Source: Eshraghiella sp045129695 | GTDB lineage: Bacteria; Bacillota; Clostridia; Lachnospirales; Lachnospiraceae | Assembly: GCA_045129695.1 (NCBI GenBank) | Contig: JBGVJZ010000022.1 | Coordinates: forward strand, 1 to 28,340 | Direction of reading: 5' to 3' | DNA: 28,340 nt | In this document: positions 1 to 8,244 of the stretch, one piece after another | Layout: each line of letters opens with the position of its first letter | Position numbering within the stretch: the first letter of the stretch is position 1 | Position numbers and translations under genes: made by a program | The notes under the pieces: generated by a model | What the model saw: the letters and a program-made list of their open reading frames with translations, nothing else | Databases searched by the model: none | What the model was told of the DNA's origin: nothing

Positions 1-315
1 CTTGGTTTTAACGGGCTCTTTCTTAACCTGAACGAGAATCAAATCTCCCTGACAGACCTTTGTAGTTTTCTTACGATTAAGAAAAATCGGTTCAAATTTC
101 TCATTAAGAGACATATAGCAAACGGTCTGAGGCCTAATTTCAACGAATGCTGCATTTATATTGGGTACTACATCCCTCACTCTTCCAACATATATTTCAT
201 CCACATAATAAGGCTGTTCATCCTGATATACTTCAATACGTGTTTCCTTATTATTCTCTATGAGCATACCGATTGTATAATTTTTATATTGGGTAATTAT
301 ATATTTGCGGTTCAT
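1..315 (-). CDS. Ribonuclease E/G family, N-terminal part (runs off the left edge)
   Basis: Translating the minus strand from the ATG at 315-313 gives an open frame of 105 codons to the window edge, beginning MNRKYIITQYKNYTIGMLIE. The segment around residues 38-70 (EIYVGRVRDVVPNINAAFVE) matches the S1-type RNA-binding start of RNase E/G, where the usual pattern is GnIYkGrVxnVlPGmqAAFVdIG. The family cleaves single-stranded 5'-monophosphorylated RNA in rRNA and mRNA processing. The catalytic DNase-I-like domain and zinc link lie outside the window. The start codon shares one base with the hisIE stop (TAATG), so translation is probably coupled to the end of the histidine operon. No promoter is visible between the two genes. 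I cannot tell an E-type from a G-type enzyme with only the N-terminus. Confidence 0.85.
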   Translation of the reverse strand, partial: MNRKYIITQYKNYTIGMLIENNKETRIEVYQDEQPYYVDEIYVGRVRDVVPNINAAFVEIRPQTVCYMSLNEKFEPIFLNRKKTTKVCQGDLILVQVKKEPVKTK

Positions 316-1583
316 TAACGGTTAGCTAATTCCTCCATAACTTCATCCCAGTCGAGTCCTCTCTCTGCCATTAATACCATTACATGATATAAGAAATCTG
401 CTATCTCGTATTTAATCTCAACCGGGTCCGGATTTTTGGCTGCAATAACAATTTCTGTAGCCTCTTCTCCAACTTTCTTAAGAATTTTATCAATTCCCTT
501 GTCAAACAGATAATTGGTATATGAACCCTCTTTAGGATTAATTTTTCTGTCCTGAATTACAGCCATAACATCCTTAAGTACATTAAGAGGATTGGTTTTA
601 TTCATTTCCTTGCTTGCAAGTTCTTTAAAGAAGCATGAATGTGCACCTGTATGACATGCCGCGCCAACCTGACGAACCTTTGCAAGAATTGTATCGTTAT
701 CACAATCAAGTGAAAGTGAAATTACATACTGATAATGTCCTGATGTGAGTCCTTTTAACCAGATTTCCTGACGGCTTCTGCTATAATATGTCATTCTTCC
801 GGTCTTCAAGGTAAGATTATAGGATTCCTCATTCATATATGCCATCATAAGCACTTCATCAGTTACATAATCCTGAACAACAACAGGTATTAAACCATCT
901 GCATTTAACTTAAATTCAGAAAAAGGAATTGAACTGCTGAATGTATTAACCTCAATACCTTTATCCTTAAACTCTGCCTTTAATGACATATAATCAAAAT
1001 CAGCCTCAGAAAAAGTAATTGCCGATATACCTCTGCAGCAGTCCTTCATTAAAACTTCCTCAGACATTTCACTCTCAATTAAGAAAGCAGCTCTGTTAAG
1101 CTCCTTAACACATTTACTGCCTGCAATAAAAATATTTTCAATATCATTATCCTTAATTAATGCTATAACATCTTCAGATGTATTTTTTTCTGCCATAAGG
1201 ACACCAACCTTATCCTTACCAAAACGATTTGTCACCTCAGTCATCATTGCAACATTGGATTCCTTAGTAGCTTCAAGAAGTGCACATCTTGCTCCTGCAT
1301 AAAGATATTTCTTAACATCCTCAACACGCTTAATATTCCCTGTTGCATATACAGGAATATCAACTTCCTTGCAAATCTGACGAAGATTAAGTATTGCCTG
1401 TTCATGTGAATAATCATCATATGATAAATCCACATATACAATTGCATCTGCTCCATTTTCATTTAATCTGACACAAAGCTCCTTAACTGATAAATCCTTA
1501 CTGACAGGAACTTTAAGTGTTATATCTGTATATGCAATTTCATCCTTTACAAAAATTGTTGCAAATAATTTCTTCTGTGACAT
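315..1583 (-). CDS. hisIE: HisIE (phosphoribosyl-AMP cyclohydrolase / phosphoribosyl-ATP pyrophosphatase) with an N-terminal degenerate HisF-like domain
   Basis: This 422-residue cytoplasmic protein has three parts. Residues about 222-320 are the PRA cyclohydrolase (HisI): WLKGLTSGHYQ, the metal-binding DCDND at 293-297, and the cysteine pair in ACHTGAHSCF (C310, C317). Residues about 333-422 are PRA-PP pyrophosphatase (HisE), with QDRKINPKEGSYTNYLF and KKVGEEATEIVIAAK. Together they carry out steps 2 and 3 of histidine synthesis. A plain HisIE is about 200 residues; the extra first ~215 residues read like a HisF/HisA barrel (GADAIVYVDLS; IPVYATGNIKRVEDVKKYLYAG). Position 11, catalytic Asp in HisF, is Phe, and position 130, the second catalytic Asp, is Met, so this domain is probably inactive as a cyclase. 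The start follows GGGAG and lies 11 bp after hisA. It is the last his gene and overlaps the RNase E/G start. Confidence 0.92.
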   Translation of the reverse strand: MSQKKLFATIFVKDEIAYTDITLKVPVSKDLSVKELCVRLNENGADAIVYVDLSYDDYSHEQAILNLRQICKEVDIPVYATGNIKRVEDVKKYLYAGARCALLEATKESNVAMMTEVTNRFGKDKVGVLMAEKNTSEDVIALIKDNDIENIFIAGSKCVKELNRAAFLIESEMSEEVLMKDCCRGISAITFSEADFDYMSLKAEFKDKGIEVNTFSSSIPFSEFKLNADGLIPVVVQDYVTDEVLMMAYMNEESYNLTLKTGRMTYYSRSRQEIWLKGLTSGHYQYVISLSLDCDNDTILAKVRQVGAACHTGAHSCFFKELASKEMNKTNPLNVLKDVMAVIQDRKINPKEGSYTNYLFDKGIDKILKKVGEEATEIVIAAKNPDPVEIKYEIADFLYHVMVLMAERGLDWDEVMEELANR

Positions 1584-1594
1584 AATAAGTCTCC

Positions 1595-2314
1595 CTATTT
1601 CTCAAATTCTTCAACTGCCTCGCGTACATTAACACGATTCTCATATATTGCTTTACCGACAATAGCACCTTTGATGTCGGCATTATTTAAATTTCTTAAA
1701 TCATCCATTGAAGATACTCCGCCGGATGCAATGATATTAAGACCTGTTTTCTCAGTAAGTTCCTGTGTCATTGCCACATTTGGTCCCATCAACATACCAT
1801 CTTTAGAAATATCAGTATAGACAATTGACTGTACACCCATTTCCTTCATGGAAAGACACATACTGATTGCCGAATGGTCGGATACTTTTTCCCATCCTTC
1901 AATGGCAACCATTCCATTCTTGGCATCAACACCAACCACAATATGTTCGGCACCAAAACGGTTAATTGCCTCTCTTACAAACTCAGGATCTTTAACAGCC
2001 TTAGTTCCGATAATAACTCTGTAAATACCATAAGAAAGTACTCTTTCAATATCCTCCATTGTGCGGATTCCACCGCCAAGCTCACAAGGAATTGTTACGG
2101 AAGATACGATTTTCTTAATAGTCTCTTCATTAACCGAATGACCTTCGAGCGCACCATCCAGATCTACAAGGTGAATGAAACTTGCTCCATTTTCCTCAAA
2201 ATAACGTGCAACCTTATATGGTTCCTCACAATATACTGTAATATCTTTAAATTCGCCCTGTTTTAAGCGGACGCATTTTCCATCTTTTAAATCAATAGCC
2301 GGATATAACTGCAT
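1595..2314 (-). CDS. hisA: Phosphoribosylformimino-5-aminoimidazole carboxamide ribotide isomerase
   Basis: HisA catalyses the Amadori isomerisation of ProFAR to PRFAR, the fourth step of histidine synthesis, in the cytoplasm. The protein is 239 residues, the normal family length. The barrel motifs are intact: PAIDLKDGKCVRL with catalytic D8, the phosphate-binding ELGGGIRT at 78-85, VGVDAKNG with D130, YTDISKDGMLMGPN at 166-179, and IIASGGVSS for the second phosphate site. The ATG at 2314 shares its A with the hisB stop (TAATG), and GGAG sits 7 nt upstream inside hisB. hisIE follows after 11 bp. In contrast to the HisF-like domain of that neighbour, every catalytic residue is present here. 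No hisH precedes it and no hisF follows it. Confidence 0.97.
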   Translation of the reverse strand: MQLYPAIDLKDGKCVRLKQGEFKDITVYCEEPYKVARYFEENGASFIHLVDLDGALEGHSVNEETIKKIVSSVTIPCELGGGIRTMEDIERVLSYGIYRVIIGTKAVKDPEFVREAINRFGAEHIVVGVDAKNGMVAIEGWEKVSDHSAISMCLSMKEMGVQSIVYTDISKDGMLMGPNVAMTQELTEKTGLNIIASGGVSSMDDLRNLNNADIKGAIVGKAIYENRVNVREAVEEFEK

Positions 2315-2901
2315 TATAAAGCTCCTTTCGTGGAAAGTATACCTTCCACTCTTTCATCAATTGTTGTAGCCTCATCCATGGCTTTGGCGAAGCCTTTAAA
2401 CATCGCCTCAATAATATGATGTGCATTTTCTCCATACATCTCTTTGATATGCAGATTCATCCCTGCTGAATAAGAAACCGCATAGAAAAATTCCTTAACC
2501 ATTTCCGTATCAAAACCGCCGACACGTTCGGTATTAAACTTTGCATCATACACAAGATATGGTCTTCCTGAAAGATCTACAGCACATAATACCAATGTCT
2601 CATCCATAGGTAAAAGAAATGAACCATATCTTTTAATTGATTTCTTATCTCCAAGAGCTTTTTTAATCACTTCTCCGAGAACAATTCCGGTATCTTCAAC
2701 TGTATGGTGGCAGTCCACCTCCAAATCACCCTTAACCTTAACTGTAAGGTCAAAAAGGCCATGTCTTGCAAAGCCGTTTAACATATGATCAAAAAAACCT
2801 ATTCCGGTATTAATATCGGATTCTCCCCTGCCGTCAAGATTAATTGTAATCTCAATATCAGTTTCTTTGGTCTGTCTCTTAACAGTCGCACATCTTCCCA
2901 T
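2314..2901 (-). CDS. hisB: Imidazoleglycerol-phosphate dehydratase
   Basis: HisB dehydrates imidazole glycerol phosphate to imidazole acetol phosphate (step 6). With the start at 2901 the protein is 195 residues, the normal length of the monofunctional bacterial enzyme. The manganese-binding motifs are present: FFDHML at 37-42, HHTVED at 65-70, and NAHHIIEAMFKG at 159-170. The frame is open upstream to 2931, but the ATG at 2901 has GGAG at a 6-nt spacing and begins MGRCATVKRQTKETDI, a typical HisB start, so the 10-residue extension is rejected. There is no phosphatase domain of the E. coli type. A small GC-rich hairpin lies just upstream, between hisD and hisB. The gene overlaps hisA by one base. 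Confidence 0.96.
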   Translation of the reverse strand: MGRCATVKRQTKETDIEITINLDGRGESDINTGIGFFDHMLNGFARHGLFDLTVKVKGDLEVDCHHTVEDTGIVLGEVIKKALGDKKSIKRYGSFLLPMDETLVLCAVDLSGRPYLVYDAKFNTERVGGFDTEMVKEFFYAVSYSAGMNLHIKEMYGENAHHIIEAMFKGFAKAMDEATTIDERVEGILSTKGAL

Positions 2902-2916
2902 AATTATCTCCATTCC

Positions 2917-2929
2917 GCCCATAATGGGC
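2917..2929. other. Small palindrome in the hisD-hisB gap
   Basis: A 13-nt palindrome with 6-base arms (GCCCAT and ATGGGC around one base) sits in the 33-bp gap between hisD and hisB, just before the hisB ribosome binding site. It has no T-tract, so it is not a terminator. It could form a small mRNA hairpin that affects processing or hisB translation. It is also short enough to be chance. Confidence 0.35.
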
Positions 2930-2934
2930 AAATA

Positions 2935-4224
2935 TTATTCAAAACGTACTGCAATTGAATTTGCATGTGCAGTAAGACCCTCTGCCTTGGCAAATTTCTC
3001 AATATCTGTGTGTATTTCCTCTAATGCGCTTCTTGAATATGAAATAATGCTTGATTTCTTAATAAAATCATCAACTTCAAGAGGTGAGAAGAATTTAGCT
3101 GTTCCATTAGTAGGCAATACGTGGTTCGGTCCTGCAAAATAATCACCAAGAGGTTCTGAACTGTATTCTCCAAGGAAAATAGCTCCTGCATTCTTAATCT
3201 TAGTCATTGTCTGGAACGGGTCCTTTGTAACCAGTTCTAAGTGCTCTGATGCAATCTCATTAACTACATCAATTGCCTCGTCCATATCCTTTGCAATCAA
3301 AATATATCCATAATTATCAAGTGATTTCTCAAGAATTGTTTTTCTTGACAATACATTAACAAAACCATCAACCTCTTCAGAAACCTTTTTGGCAAACTCC
3401 ATGGAGGTTGTTACAAGAATTGCTGATGCAAGCTCATCATGCTCTGCCTGCGAAAGCAAGTCAGCTGCTACATATCTTGGATTGGCAGTTTCATCTGCAA
3501 GAACCATAATTTCACTTGGTCCTGCTATTGAATCAATACCAACCTGTCCATAAACTGCCTTCTTAGCAAGCGCAACATATATATTACCCGGTCCGACAAT
3601 TTTGTCAACTCTTGGAACAGACTCTGTTCCAAAAGCCATTGCAGCAATAGCCTGTGCTCCACCAACCTTATAGATAACGTCAACTCCGGCTTCTTTGGCT
3701 GCTACCAAAGTTCCGCAATATATTTTGCCATCCCTGCCCGGAGGTGTACACATAATAATCTCCTCAACTCCCGCAACCTTGGCAGGCATAACGTTCATAA
3801 GAACCGATGACGGATATGCTGCCTTTCCGCCCGGAACATATACACCAACTCTTGATAATGGAGTAATCTTCTGTCCGAGAATTGTTCCGTCAGGCTGTGC
3901 ATCAAACCAGCTGTTTCTCTTCTGTTTTACATGATAATCCCTTATATTAACCAAGGCTTTGCGGATGATTTCAACAAGCTCATCATCAATCTCTTCATAT
4001 GCTGCCGCAATCTCTTCATCCGTAACTACAATGTTGTCGGCAGTAAGCTTGTATCCGTCAAATTTCTCAGTATATTCAAATACTGCCTCATTACGCCTTG
4101 CCTTAATATCTTCAATAATGGCATTAACCCTGCCTTCATATTCTCCGTAACTATTCGGACTTCTTTTTAACAAATTGGATAATATATCCTTTTTGGATGT
4201 CTCATTTAATTCAAGTATTCTCAT
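2935..4224 (-). CDS. hisD: Histidinol dehydrogenase
   Basis: HisD oxidises L-histidinol to L-histidine in two NAD-dependent steps, the last reaction of the pathway, in the cytoplasm. At 429 residues it is full length. Every family signature is visible: VYVPGGKAAYPSSVLMN, KVGGAQAIAAMAFGT, the GPGNIYV stretch at 211-217, and DSIAGPSEIMVLAD. The zinc ligands by alignment with the E. coli enzyme are Q259 and H262 (SQAEHD), D361 and H420. The catalytic pair E327-H328 is in ASEHLEL. The start has AGGAGG about 7 nt upstream and lies 11 bp after hisG. A hisC aminotransferase for the preceding step is not in the window. Confidence 0.98.
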   Translation of the reverse strand: MRILELNETSKKDILSNLLKRSPNSYGEYEGRVNAIIEDIKARRNEAVFEYTEKFDGYKLTADNIVVTDEEIAAAYEEIDDELVEIIRKALVNIRDYHVKQKRNSWFDAQPDGTILGQKITPLSRVGVYVPGGKAAYPSSVLMNVMPAKVAGVEEIIMCTPPGRDGKIYCGTLVAAKEAGVDVIYKVGGAQAIAAMAFGTESVPRVDKIVGPGNIYVALAKKAVYGQVGIDSIAGPSEIMVLADETANPRYVAADLLSQAEHDELASAILVTTSMEFAKKVSEEVDGFVNVLSRKTILEKSLDNYGYILIAKDMDEAIDVVNEIASEHLELVTKDPFQTMTKIKNAGAIFLGEYSSEPLGDYFAGPNHVLPTNGTAKFFSPLEVDDFIKKSSIISYSRSALEEIHTDIEKFAKAEGLTAHANSIAVRFE

Positions 4225-4235
4225 AGGGCTTCCTC

Positions 4236-4877
4236 CTATTCTTCATTAAGCTTTCTAAGCTTCTCGATTATATCATTAATTCTCTTATTTTCCATCTTCA
4301 TACTGACCTGATTAACCACGATTCTTGCAGAAAGGTCGCAGATTTCTTCAAGAACACCAAGACCGTTTTCCTTAAGTGTTGCACCTGTCTCTACAATATC
4401 AACAATAACCTCCGATAAGCCGACAATCGGTGCAAGCTCTACGGAACCGTTCAATTTAATAATCTCAACAGTCTGATGCTTTACATTATAGAAATAGTCC
4501 TTGGCAATATGAGGATATTTGGAAGCTACGCGAATAAGCTCGTGGCTCTGTAATAATTTCCCCGCACTCTCAGGCCCGCATACACACATTCTGCATTTGC
4601 CGATACCCAAATCATATACCTCATATAATTTTCTTCCTTCTTCAAGGATGGTATCCCTTCCGACGATACCTATATCAGCAGCTCCGTACTCAACATAAGT
4701 CGGTACATCCGATGCTTTTGCAAGGAAAAATTTAAGCCCAAGCTCCTCATTAACGAATATAAGCTTTCTGGTCTTCTCATCCTTCATTTCCTCACAGGTT
4801 ATACCAATCTGTTCAAGCATTTCCATTGCTTTCTTTGCAAGTCTGCCTTTTGCAAGGGCAAATGTTATATATCTCAT
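4236..4877 (-). CDS. hisG: ATP phosphoribosyltransferase, short-form catalytic subunit
   Basis: HisG condenses ATP with PRPP to give phosphoribosyl-ATP, the committed and feedback-controlled first step. The protein is 213 residues and lacks the C-terminal ACT-like regulatory domain of the long form, so it should need HisZ to form the hetero-octamer. The preceding gene encodes HisZ. Motifs are FALAKGRLAKKA near the N-terminus, YGAADIGIVGRD at 64-75, and the PRPP-binding DIVETGATLKENGL at 160-173. It starts 2 bp after the hisZ stop, with only a weak Shine-Dalgarno site inside hisZ. That suggests translational coupling and roughly matched subunit supply. Confidence 0.97.
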   Translation of the reverse strand: MRYITFALAKGRLAKKAMEMLEQIGITCEEMKDEKTRKLIFVNEELGLKFFLAKASDVPTYVEYGAADIGIVGRDTILEEGRKLYEVYDLGIGKCRMCVCGPESAGKLLQSHELIRVASKYPHIAKDYFYNVKHQTVEIIKLNGSVELAPIVGLSEVIVDIVETGATLKENGLGVLEEICDLSARIVVNQVSMKMENKRINDIIEKLRKLNEE

Positions 4878-4879
4878 AA

Positions 4880-6061
4880 TTAAATACCATACCTTTCACA
4901 AACTGCGGCATTAACAACAATAACTTCATCAAATTCATTGCAATTAACAGGCTGCTTCATGGCAATTACAGCCTTAACGCCCTGATTCCTGAAATATGTT
5001 GCAAGTCTGATTGCGTTTGAAACATTCTCATCATCATATACAAGCAGCTTGCTCTTTGCCTCTGCCTGAATCTGAATTTTCTGACGCTTTAATGCCTGAT
5101 GAAGCAAATCAATTGTAATACAGAAGCCGATAGAAGCCATATCCTTGCCAAACTGTCCTATAAGCTTATCGTATCTTCCTCCGTTTGCCACCGGCTCGCC
5201 TACATCATATGTATATGCCTGAAAAATAACTCCTGTATAGTAATCAAGATTACTTAACATCCCAAGGTCAAATGAAACATATTTCTCAAAGCCATATACT
5301 TTAAGAAGTTCATAAACCTTCTCAAGGTGACTGATAGCATTAAGTGCCGACTCTTCCTTAGTAAGCTCCTTAGCCTTATTGAGAATCTCAACACCACCAA
5401 ATAACTGCGGAAGCTTATAGAAACATTCACCACACTCCTTAGAAATATTATCATTATCAAGGATTTCACCGACTCTGAAAATATTTTTCTCACGGATAAT
5501 TTCTCTCAATTCAGTTTCATTTTCCTGATTAAGACCAACTTCTTTAACAAGTCCCTTAAAGAATCCAATATGACCTAATTCCACCTGAAACTCCTTAAGT
5601 CCTGAACTCAAAATTGATTCAATAAGGAGTGCAATCATCTCGGCGTCCGCACCAATAGAAGAATCTCCGATTAATTCACAGCCTGCCTGGGTAGTTTCCT
5701 TAAGTCTTCCCTGATATCTTGAATTATTAACAAAGGTATTGCCTGTATAGCAAAGTCTGATTGGGTCTGCATTATCCTCAAAATACTTAGCGGCACATCT
5801 TGCAATCGAAGGTGTCATATCCGGTCTTAATACCAAAGTATTACCTTCCCTGTCAAAAAGCTTAAACATATTCTTAGAAGCTACTGAACCTCTCTCTTTA
5901 TTAAATATATCAAAAAACTCAAAGGAAGGTGTCTGTATATCATGATATCCATATCCTTTGATTACATTATGTAAACAGTCCTGAATATAAATTTTCTCCT
6001 CACATTCACCATTATATATATCCCTTACACCCTCAGGTGTATGTAATAATTGATTTTTCAT
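4880..6061 (-). CDS. hisZ: ATP phosphoribosyltransferase regulatory subunit
   Basis: HisZ is a catalytically inactive histidyl-tRNA synthetase paralogue that binds histidine and activates short-form HisG. The 393-residue protein has the class II core (TPEGVRDIY; FKLFDREGNTLVLRPDMTPS; RYQGRLKETTQAGCELIG; SNLDYYTGVIFQAYTYDVGE; VANGGRYDKLIGQFG). It is shorter than HisS and ends soon after a trimmed C-terminal region (AVIAMKQPVNCNEFDEVIVV). With the short hisG immediately downstream, HisZ is much more likely than HisS. The start at 6061 has AAAGGA at 6-nt spacing. It is the first gene of the his operon and sits 47 bp below a strong promoter. Confidence 0.95.
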   Translation of the reverse strand: MKNQLLHTPEGVRDIYNGECEEKIYIQDCLHNVIKGYGYHDIQTPSFEFFDIFNKERGSVASKNMFKLFDREGNTLVLRPDMTPSIARCAAKYFEDNADPIRLCYTGNTFVNNSRYQGRLKETTQAGCELIGDSSIGADAEMIALLIESILSSGLKEFQVELGHIGFFKGLVKEVGLNQENETELREIIREKNIFRVGEILDNDNISKECGECFYKLPQLFGGVEILNKAKELTKEESALNAISHLEKVYELLKVYGFEKYVSFDLGMLSNLDYYTGVIFQAYTYDVGEPVANGGRYDKLIGQFGKDMASIGFCITIDLLHQALKRQKIQIQAEAKSKLLVYDDENVSNAIRLATYFRNQGVKAVIAMKQPVNCNEFDEVIVVNAAVCERYGI

Positions 6062-6107
6062 ATACTATCCTTTCTCACTTTACTATGGTAAATCGTTAAC
6101 TTGCTAA

Positions 6108-6136
6108 AATATAACACAGCTAAACTTCTATGTCAA
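6108..6136 (-). promoter_or_regulatory. Sigma-70-type promoter of the his operon
   Basis: On the minus strand there is a perfect -35 TTGACA (6136-6131), a 17-bp spacer and a -10 TATATT (6113-6108). TG is placed one base before the -10, giving an extended -10. Transcription would begin near 6100, leaving a leader of about 40 nt before hisZ. That leader is too short for a T-box or attenuator, and none is visible, so control is more likely by a repressor or by enzyme feedback. The -35 is only 8 bp from the recU stop codon. Confidence 0.8.
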
Positions 6137-6143
6137 GTAATAT

Positions 6144-6668
6144 TTATCTGCTATCCAAATCCATTTGAAGCTGTTCAAGATAATGTACAAGGACATTACC
6201 TTTGCCACGTATTATATAACTATGGTCAATCTCTGTAAACTTAAAATGCTTAAGTCCACCATTTTCTGCTCTCTCCACAAATCTCCTGATGTCCGCAAAT
6301 GGTATGTAGTATTTTTCCTCCCTATGGGTAAAATATATTATTATAAAAGCAATTCCTCCCTGTTTCTCAAAATCTGACATAAAATCATACTGATGCTTAT
6401 GAATATTCTGAAGCGAAAAATTATCACTGTTACATTCCTTGGCATCAAAGCACACCGGAATTCCCTGTACGGTTCCAATATAATCGACCGTACTTTTTTG
6501 GTCAAAATATGCAAGTGTAATATGTCTGCTTTCTTTATCAATATTAATCGGTGTTATCGGGGTCGGAACCTTCTGAATAAGAGCAAGCCCCTTTTCCCTA
6601 TATGTCATATTGGTTCTGTTAATCATTTCTTCAAGAACTGAACCTCGAAGACCTCTTGTTCCTGCCAT
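6144..6668 (-). CDS. recU: Holliday junction resolvase RecU
   Basis: RecU is the Firmicute nuclease that cleaves Holliday junctions during recombination and chromosome segregation. The 174-residue protein carries its PD-(D/E)xK core: STVDYIG with D62, and FDAKE with D75 and K77. The 13- and 2-residue spacings match those of the catalytic residues in the Bacillus enzyme. Also present are INRTNMTYREKGLALIQK at 16-33, PTPITP, and the conserved GGIAFIIIYF. It is shorter than B. subtilis RecU (about 206 residues) because the N-terminus starts close to the core. The start has AAGGAG at good spacing. It is the last gene of a long run that begins at the alarmone synthetase; unlike in Bacillus, no penicillin-binding-protein gene is beside it. 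Confidence 0.93.
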   Translation of the reverse strand: MAGTRGLRGSVLEEMINRTNMTYREKGLALIQKVPTPITPINIDKESRHITLAYFDQKSTVDYIGTVQGIPVCFDAKECNSDNFSLQNIHKHQYDFMSDFEKQGGIAFIIIYFTHREEKYYIPFADIRRFVERAENGGLKHFKFTEIDHSYIIRGKGNVLVHYLEQLQMDLDSR

Positions 6669-6685
6669 TTATAACACTCCTTGTT

Positions 6686-7639
6686 TTATATGCTTAAAAT
6701 ACCTTTTTGAAAATATTTTTCGTATGCTCTTGGGTATTCTGTCTTAAAGGATTTATTAGATAATTCCAAAAAATCGTCTGTCATTTCAGGAAATATGACT
6801 TCATAAGAATGAAGCATCTGTCTCCTGACATTATATTTTCTATTAATTTCCTGATTGCCATACTTTGGATCACCCAATATCGGATATCCCATATGTGCCA
6901 GATGTGCTCTTATCTGATGAGTTTTACCCGTTATCAGATGTACTCTTAAAAGTGTCAAATCATCCTTACAGGCAATACTCTGATATTCTGTATGAACCGG
7001 CATTGCACCCTCAAATTCTTCATCCCTAATAATCACCTGATTACTAGTCCCATCTTTATACAGATATCCTTTAAGTGTCTGCGAACCCACAAGTCTGCCC
7101 GAAACAATTGCCAGATAATATTTCTGAATACTTCTGTTCTTAATAATTTCAGACATTTTCTGAAGCCCTTTAAGTGACATTCCGCCAATCATTAACCCTG
7201 AAGTATTTCTGTCAAGACGGTTACAGAATGCCGGCTTAAAGGTCTGCTCCTGTTTATGTCCCAAAGTCATCCAATGAGCCATAATATATTCATTCATTGA
7301 AATGTCATCTGCTCCGGATTTCTGGGAAAGAACACCCACAGGCTTGTCCGCCAGTATAATATTATCATCTTCATAAACAACATTAAGTCTGTCCTCTACG
7401 TTGACAAGCGGATTATCTACACCCATAAATTTATCAAGTGTATCGTCTGACATAAAAATCCGGACAACATCTTTTTCGGATAAAAGCTCGTTGCCCTTGG
7501 ATTTTTTACCATTTAAAACAATATTTTTATTACGAAGCTGTTTAAAAATAAGTCCCGTCCCTGCATTTTTCAGCAGCTTGAACAAATATTTGTCAAAACG
7601 CTGATTAGCATCATTAGCACCTATAACAAATTCTTTCAT
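6686..7639 (-). CDS. RluA-family pseudouridine synthase with S4 domain
   Basis: This 317-residue enzyme should convert uridine to pseudouridine in rRNA (RluC/RluD group). Residues 1-65 form an S4-type RNA-binding domain (RFDKYLFKLLKNAG; NKNIVLNGKKSKGNELLSEKD). Residues about 85-310 are the catalytic domain, with the signature NRLDRNTSGLM and catalytic D143. Later motifs KTHQIRAHLAHMGYPILGD and KYNVRRQMLHSYEV are typical of RluC/RluD. The start is preceded by AGAGG and the gap to the upstream membrane-protein gene is 10 bp. Which uridines it modifies cannot be read from sequence. It is the second pseudouridine synthase in this run; the RsuA-type one is at 9644-10372. Confidence 0.92.
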   Translation of the reverse strand: MKEFVIGANDANQRFDKYLFKLLKNAGTGLIFKQLRNKNIVLNGKKSKGNELLSEKDVVRIFMSDDTLDKFMGVDNPLVNVEDRLNVVYEDDNIILADKPVGVLSQKSGADDISMNEYIMAHWMTLGHKQEQTFKPAFCNRLDRNTSGLMIGGMSLKGLQKMSEIIKNRSIQKYYLAIVSGRLVGSQTLKGYLYKDGTSNQVIIRDEEFEGAMPVHTEYQSIACKDDLTLLRVHLITGKTHQIRAHLAHMGYPILGDPKYGNQEINRKYNVRRQMLHSYEVIFPEMTDDFLELSNKSFKTEYPRAYEKYFQKGILSI

Positions 7640-7649
7640 ATTAACCTCT

Positions 7650-8228
7650 TTAGATACTCATAATAGAGATTTTTTCAAATACATATAATATATGCTCCTG
7701 TTGTTCATCAGTTATGTCTCTGTTTCTAATTGCAAGCTCCGCACAACGCTTGGTATATGATTTCAAATCTGTATAAAGCTTCACTTTGGAATTGAATTCA
7801 TAGTAATTAAGAAAGTTTGTAACACCCTTTTCAAAAGCCATTGTATCAGCCTTTTCATCAGGTGTGTATACAATAATGTTATCATCCTTATCGATTAAAA
7901 GATAGGAAATCTGATATCTTTTCTCAGATGCGGTCATCATTAGCTCACTGTACAGCTTAAGCGGTTTACATTTATTATTAATCTCATCATACTCATTCTT
8001 AGCCACAAAATTCTTCCATGGAAACATCAGATATTGTACAAGAAATTTCATTGTCGGAAGAACAACCAGAACAGCCAGAATCGTAACATAATTCTTTGGA
8101 GTTCCCCAAATAAGATATCCTGTTAAATAAATTCCGAGGATAAGCACCAGTCCTGTTAATGAAACCATTCCAAGCTGCATTTTCTTATATTTAAAATATC
8201 CCGGTTCGCCTTTATTGCATTTTTTCAT
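7650..8228 (-). CDS. Conserved membrane protein of unknown function
   Basis: I do not recognise this family. The 192-residue protein opens with a short basic stretch and then has two hydrophobic segments, about residues 20-42 (MVSLTGLVLILGIYLTGYLI) and 46-70 (YVTILAVLVVLPTMKFLVQY). These are probably two membrane helices. The remaining ~120 residues are hydrophilic and presumably cytoplasmic: NEYDEINNKCKPLKLYSELM, YQISYLLIDKDDNIIVYTPD, then a mixed region ending VFEKISIMSI. There is no signal-peptidase site. It lies between an SDR gene and the RluA-type gene with gaps of 16 and 10 bp, so it is co-transcribed with them. The start has GGGTG upstream. Function remains open. Confidence 0.75.
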   Translation of the reverse strand: MKKCNKGEPGYFKYKKMQLGMVSLTGLVLILGIYLTGYLIWGTPKNYVTILAVLVVLPTMKFLVQYLMFPWKNFVAKNEYDEINNKCKPLKLYSELMMTASEKRYQISYLLIDKDDNIIVYTPDEKADTMAFEKGVTNFLNYYEFNSKVKLYTDLKSYTKRCAELAIRNRDITDEQQEHILYVFEKISIMSI

Positions 8229-8244
8229 ATGAATACACCCTTTA

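Noticed and set aside
1874..2266. 130-codon plus-strand frame opposite hisA
   Set aside because: Antisense to intact HisA barrel motifs, with no recognisable domain.
2902..2931. 10-residue N-terminal extension of HisB
   Set aside because: The internal ATG has GGAG at 6-nt spacing and gives the usual family length; the extension lies over the small palindrome.
6062..6143. T-box or his leader attenuator ahead of hisZ
   Set aside because: The leader after the predicted start is about 40 nt. It has no terminator hairpin, no His-codon leader peptide and no T-box sequence.
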